DNA of 64,000 bases. Origin: Eutreptiella sp. 'Long Island Sound 2002' (taxonomy: Eukaryota; Euglenozoa; Euglenophyceae; Eutreptiales; Eutreptiaceae). The stretch lies in NCBI GenBank assembly GCA_964036045.1, contig OZ038378.1, forward strand, positions 165,826,549-165,890,548, read 5' to 3'. The notes beneath the pieces were generated by a model. It saw only the letters and a list, made by a program, of their open reading frames with translations. It searched no databases and had not been told where the DNA came from. Shown in pieces: positions 62,228 to 64,000 of this stretch (the first letter of the stretch is position 1; every line of letters begins with the position of its first letter). A program made the translations under genes and the position numbers.

Positions 62228-64000
62228 TTAAATAGTGATACCAAGTCATTCACACGGTCAACATTGCTAATCCGGGCGTCGGAAAAATGCTGTCTGATGT
62301 GTGTAACAACGACCAAATTATTGGCCTCACATCGCACCTCGGAATGTTGAAAAAGAGGTAATGTCTACCGCTATTGCCATTGCTACCGCCATTACTGTGT
62401 TGTGCAACCGGGTGTGCAGTGTGTGCAAGCGCCTAGATGCACAATGTACAACAGATATGGTCCACTCACCTTGTATTCCATGGGAGTCATCCTAGCCCCA
62501 CAAGCATGTATGACACCCACTTGCAGAATAAAACAAGCCAATAACACCAGTTCACGCAAGGGTTCGTTATACTCCTTGCCTCCTCTATGCCAAAATGGTG
62601 TGCAAGTGGGCTGTTGCACAACTTGCACATAACTTGCGTGCATGCAACCGCAAACGAACCCAACGTTGCTATGGTCATCAACCGCAACACATTGTTATGT
62701 TCCGTGGTGCAACAATCTTAGTAAGTAGGTGACGAAACTTCACAGCCGGAAGCAGTCAATGGAGCCTGTGAATCGGTTACTGTGTGGTGTATCTTTGGTG
62801 CTCATGGTTTCCATTTTGCATCTCCAAGCCGTTGGGTGTTGTTGGATGCACAGACTCAACATGGCTGCCCGAGCTGACATCTGCGGTGTCCGTGGTGCGC
62901 TCATTTGCGTTGGGCAACGTCTCTGCGCCTTTGGATTTTGTCGACCAATGTCAGCGAGGGTTGCAGCAGCTTAAGTTGGGTTCGTCCTCGTCACAGTGTG
63001 CACTTTGGGATTTGGGAGCATGTGCCTTGCCCAAGACCTCCATCTGGCCTGAGGTTTTCGGAGATTTTGGAAGCTGCGGGCAAGCCGCATTGTTGCACTG
63101 TTGCGAGTCCTGTCCGGCAACACATGTTGGCGGCATCTTTGGCGCTGAAGGTCTCCATCCTCCTTTGCAGCGTGCTCATGGGAAACGGTGAGCTCCGCAG
63201 CCACCTCTTTTTTAGTTAATGCCCCTCAATTGTCGTACTGCTTGGATGTGTGCATTTGCCGGCGAGCGGAACTGAGTTCGGACACGTCCTTTGTCCTTCA
63301 CTTGGGCTTTGCGTGCTGTTTGCACAAGTGTGCTATGCAGATGCATAAATACTTTTTTTGGGAAGTATCAATGCTTAGGTCGTCCATTTGTGTTTCTGCA
63401 AGTGTTGTGCAACCGCTGTGCAACCTGTGCAAGTGGTCAGTTTCACGCATTTTCACACACTTGCACAGCAGTCACACACGGTGCGCTACTGACCACTGCA
63501 TGTAGTGATGCGCTGTCCCCTTCTTCTTGTTGTTTGCTGGTCAAATGGGCCTTTATTTGAGTATCAATTGGTCAGTTGTTGGCCCCCCAGCCCTACTTTG
63601 AGGGTGCCGGACTAAAAACCGCATGTATGTTATCATTTTCATCGTTTTGAAGCCGGATAACAAGTGTTTCAGGCCCGCCAGCACCAAAAAACACATTTTT
63701 CACTCGGTGGGGAGGGAGGAGCACATGGGGACGCTTGGTTGATGCACGAGCTAGCGTTGTCTTCAATGTGTGCCATTCGCATGGACCTGTTCAATGCTGA
63801 CCATTTGCATGGACCCGCTCATTGGAGTGGGAATCGTTATGCGATTGTATGATGTACAAATGCATCCTAGGCACGTGTGCACGCGGGCGTCCGACGCGGA
63901 CTCTTTGAAATGGGGTTCCATTGTGGTGAAGACATGTGATTCCAGTGAAGGAACATGTGTACCTTCTTGTTTCATGTGTGTTTTGCATTGGATGGTGTGC
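62228..64000. other. Right end of the window without a supported gene
   Basis: Some stretches look protein-like: minus strand near 62340-62230 (EANNLVVVTHIRQHFSDAR), and plus strand 63002-63190 (FGIWEHV, EILEAAGKPHCC, HMLAASLALKVS). No pair of splice sites, start or domain makes a case for either. CTTGCAC/GTGCAA words recur between 63310 and 63480. Confidence 0.3.

Noticed and set aside
62784-63191. Possible ARM/HEAT-repeat exon (LAASLALKVS) and similar minus-strand frame at 57950-58360
   Set aside because: Only short helix-like words match, no repeat spacing could be confirmed and the splice signals are unconvincing.

Overview
This is eukaryotic nuclear DNA, probably from a green alga or another protist. 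Host coding sequence is split into short exons with GT-AG introns. There are no bacterial operons, and long runs of C are scattered through the window. Most of the sequence is retroelement. The best placed element is a Penelope-like element (PLE) with an N-terminal GIY-YIG nuclease, an arrangement described for the Chlamys/Naiad branch in the green lineage and protists. The species cannot be named from the sequence alone.

Layout. (1) 1-5968: the 3' two thirds of a decayed PLE copy. (2) 5969-14174: repeat-rich DNA with candidate host exons, a tRNA-Val-like sequence and two EGF-like exons on the minus strand. (3) 14175-35245: two more PLE copies head to tail. Copy 2 (monomer 14983-23692) has an 808-bp left pseudo-LTR and one frameshift. 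Copy 3 (monomer 26608-35245) is preceded by a 5'-truncated tandem partner (23693-26607) and keeps one uninterrupted frame of 2684 codons. (4) 35491-56000: a 10.2-kb direct tandem duplication. Each unit carries a degraded non-LTR-type element (reverse transcriptase plus RNase H), further repeats and low-confidence ORFs. (5) 56001-64000: remaining exons of a host gene, mixed with fragments of a diverged PLE relative and a second copy of the EGF-containing repeat.

The PLE polyprotein is the main discovery. After the GIY-YIG nuclease and reverse transcriptase come a CCCH zinc finger, two copies of an acidic SIM-like motif, a JAMM/MPN+ metalloprotease with all motif residues, a PHD/RING-like zinc finger, two SH3/KOW-like modules and a J-domain with its HPD motif. 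This suggests a retroelement carrying a ubiquitin/SUMO-cleaving enzyme and an Hsp70 co-chaperone module.

The host gene is a protein-kinase-like gene on the plus strand. Five exons (35532/45726, 55980, 56514, 60167, 60840) join in compatible phases into a kinase fold from strand beta-4 to helix F. The DFG position reads NYG and the metal-binding Asn reads His, so it looks like a pseudokinase. The 10-kb duplication breaks inside one of its exons, and its introns are filled with retroelement debris.
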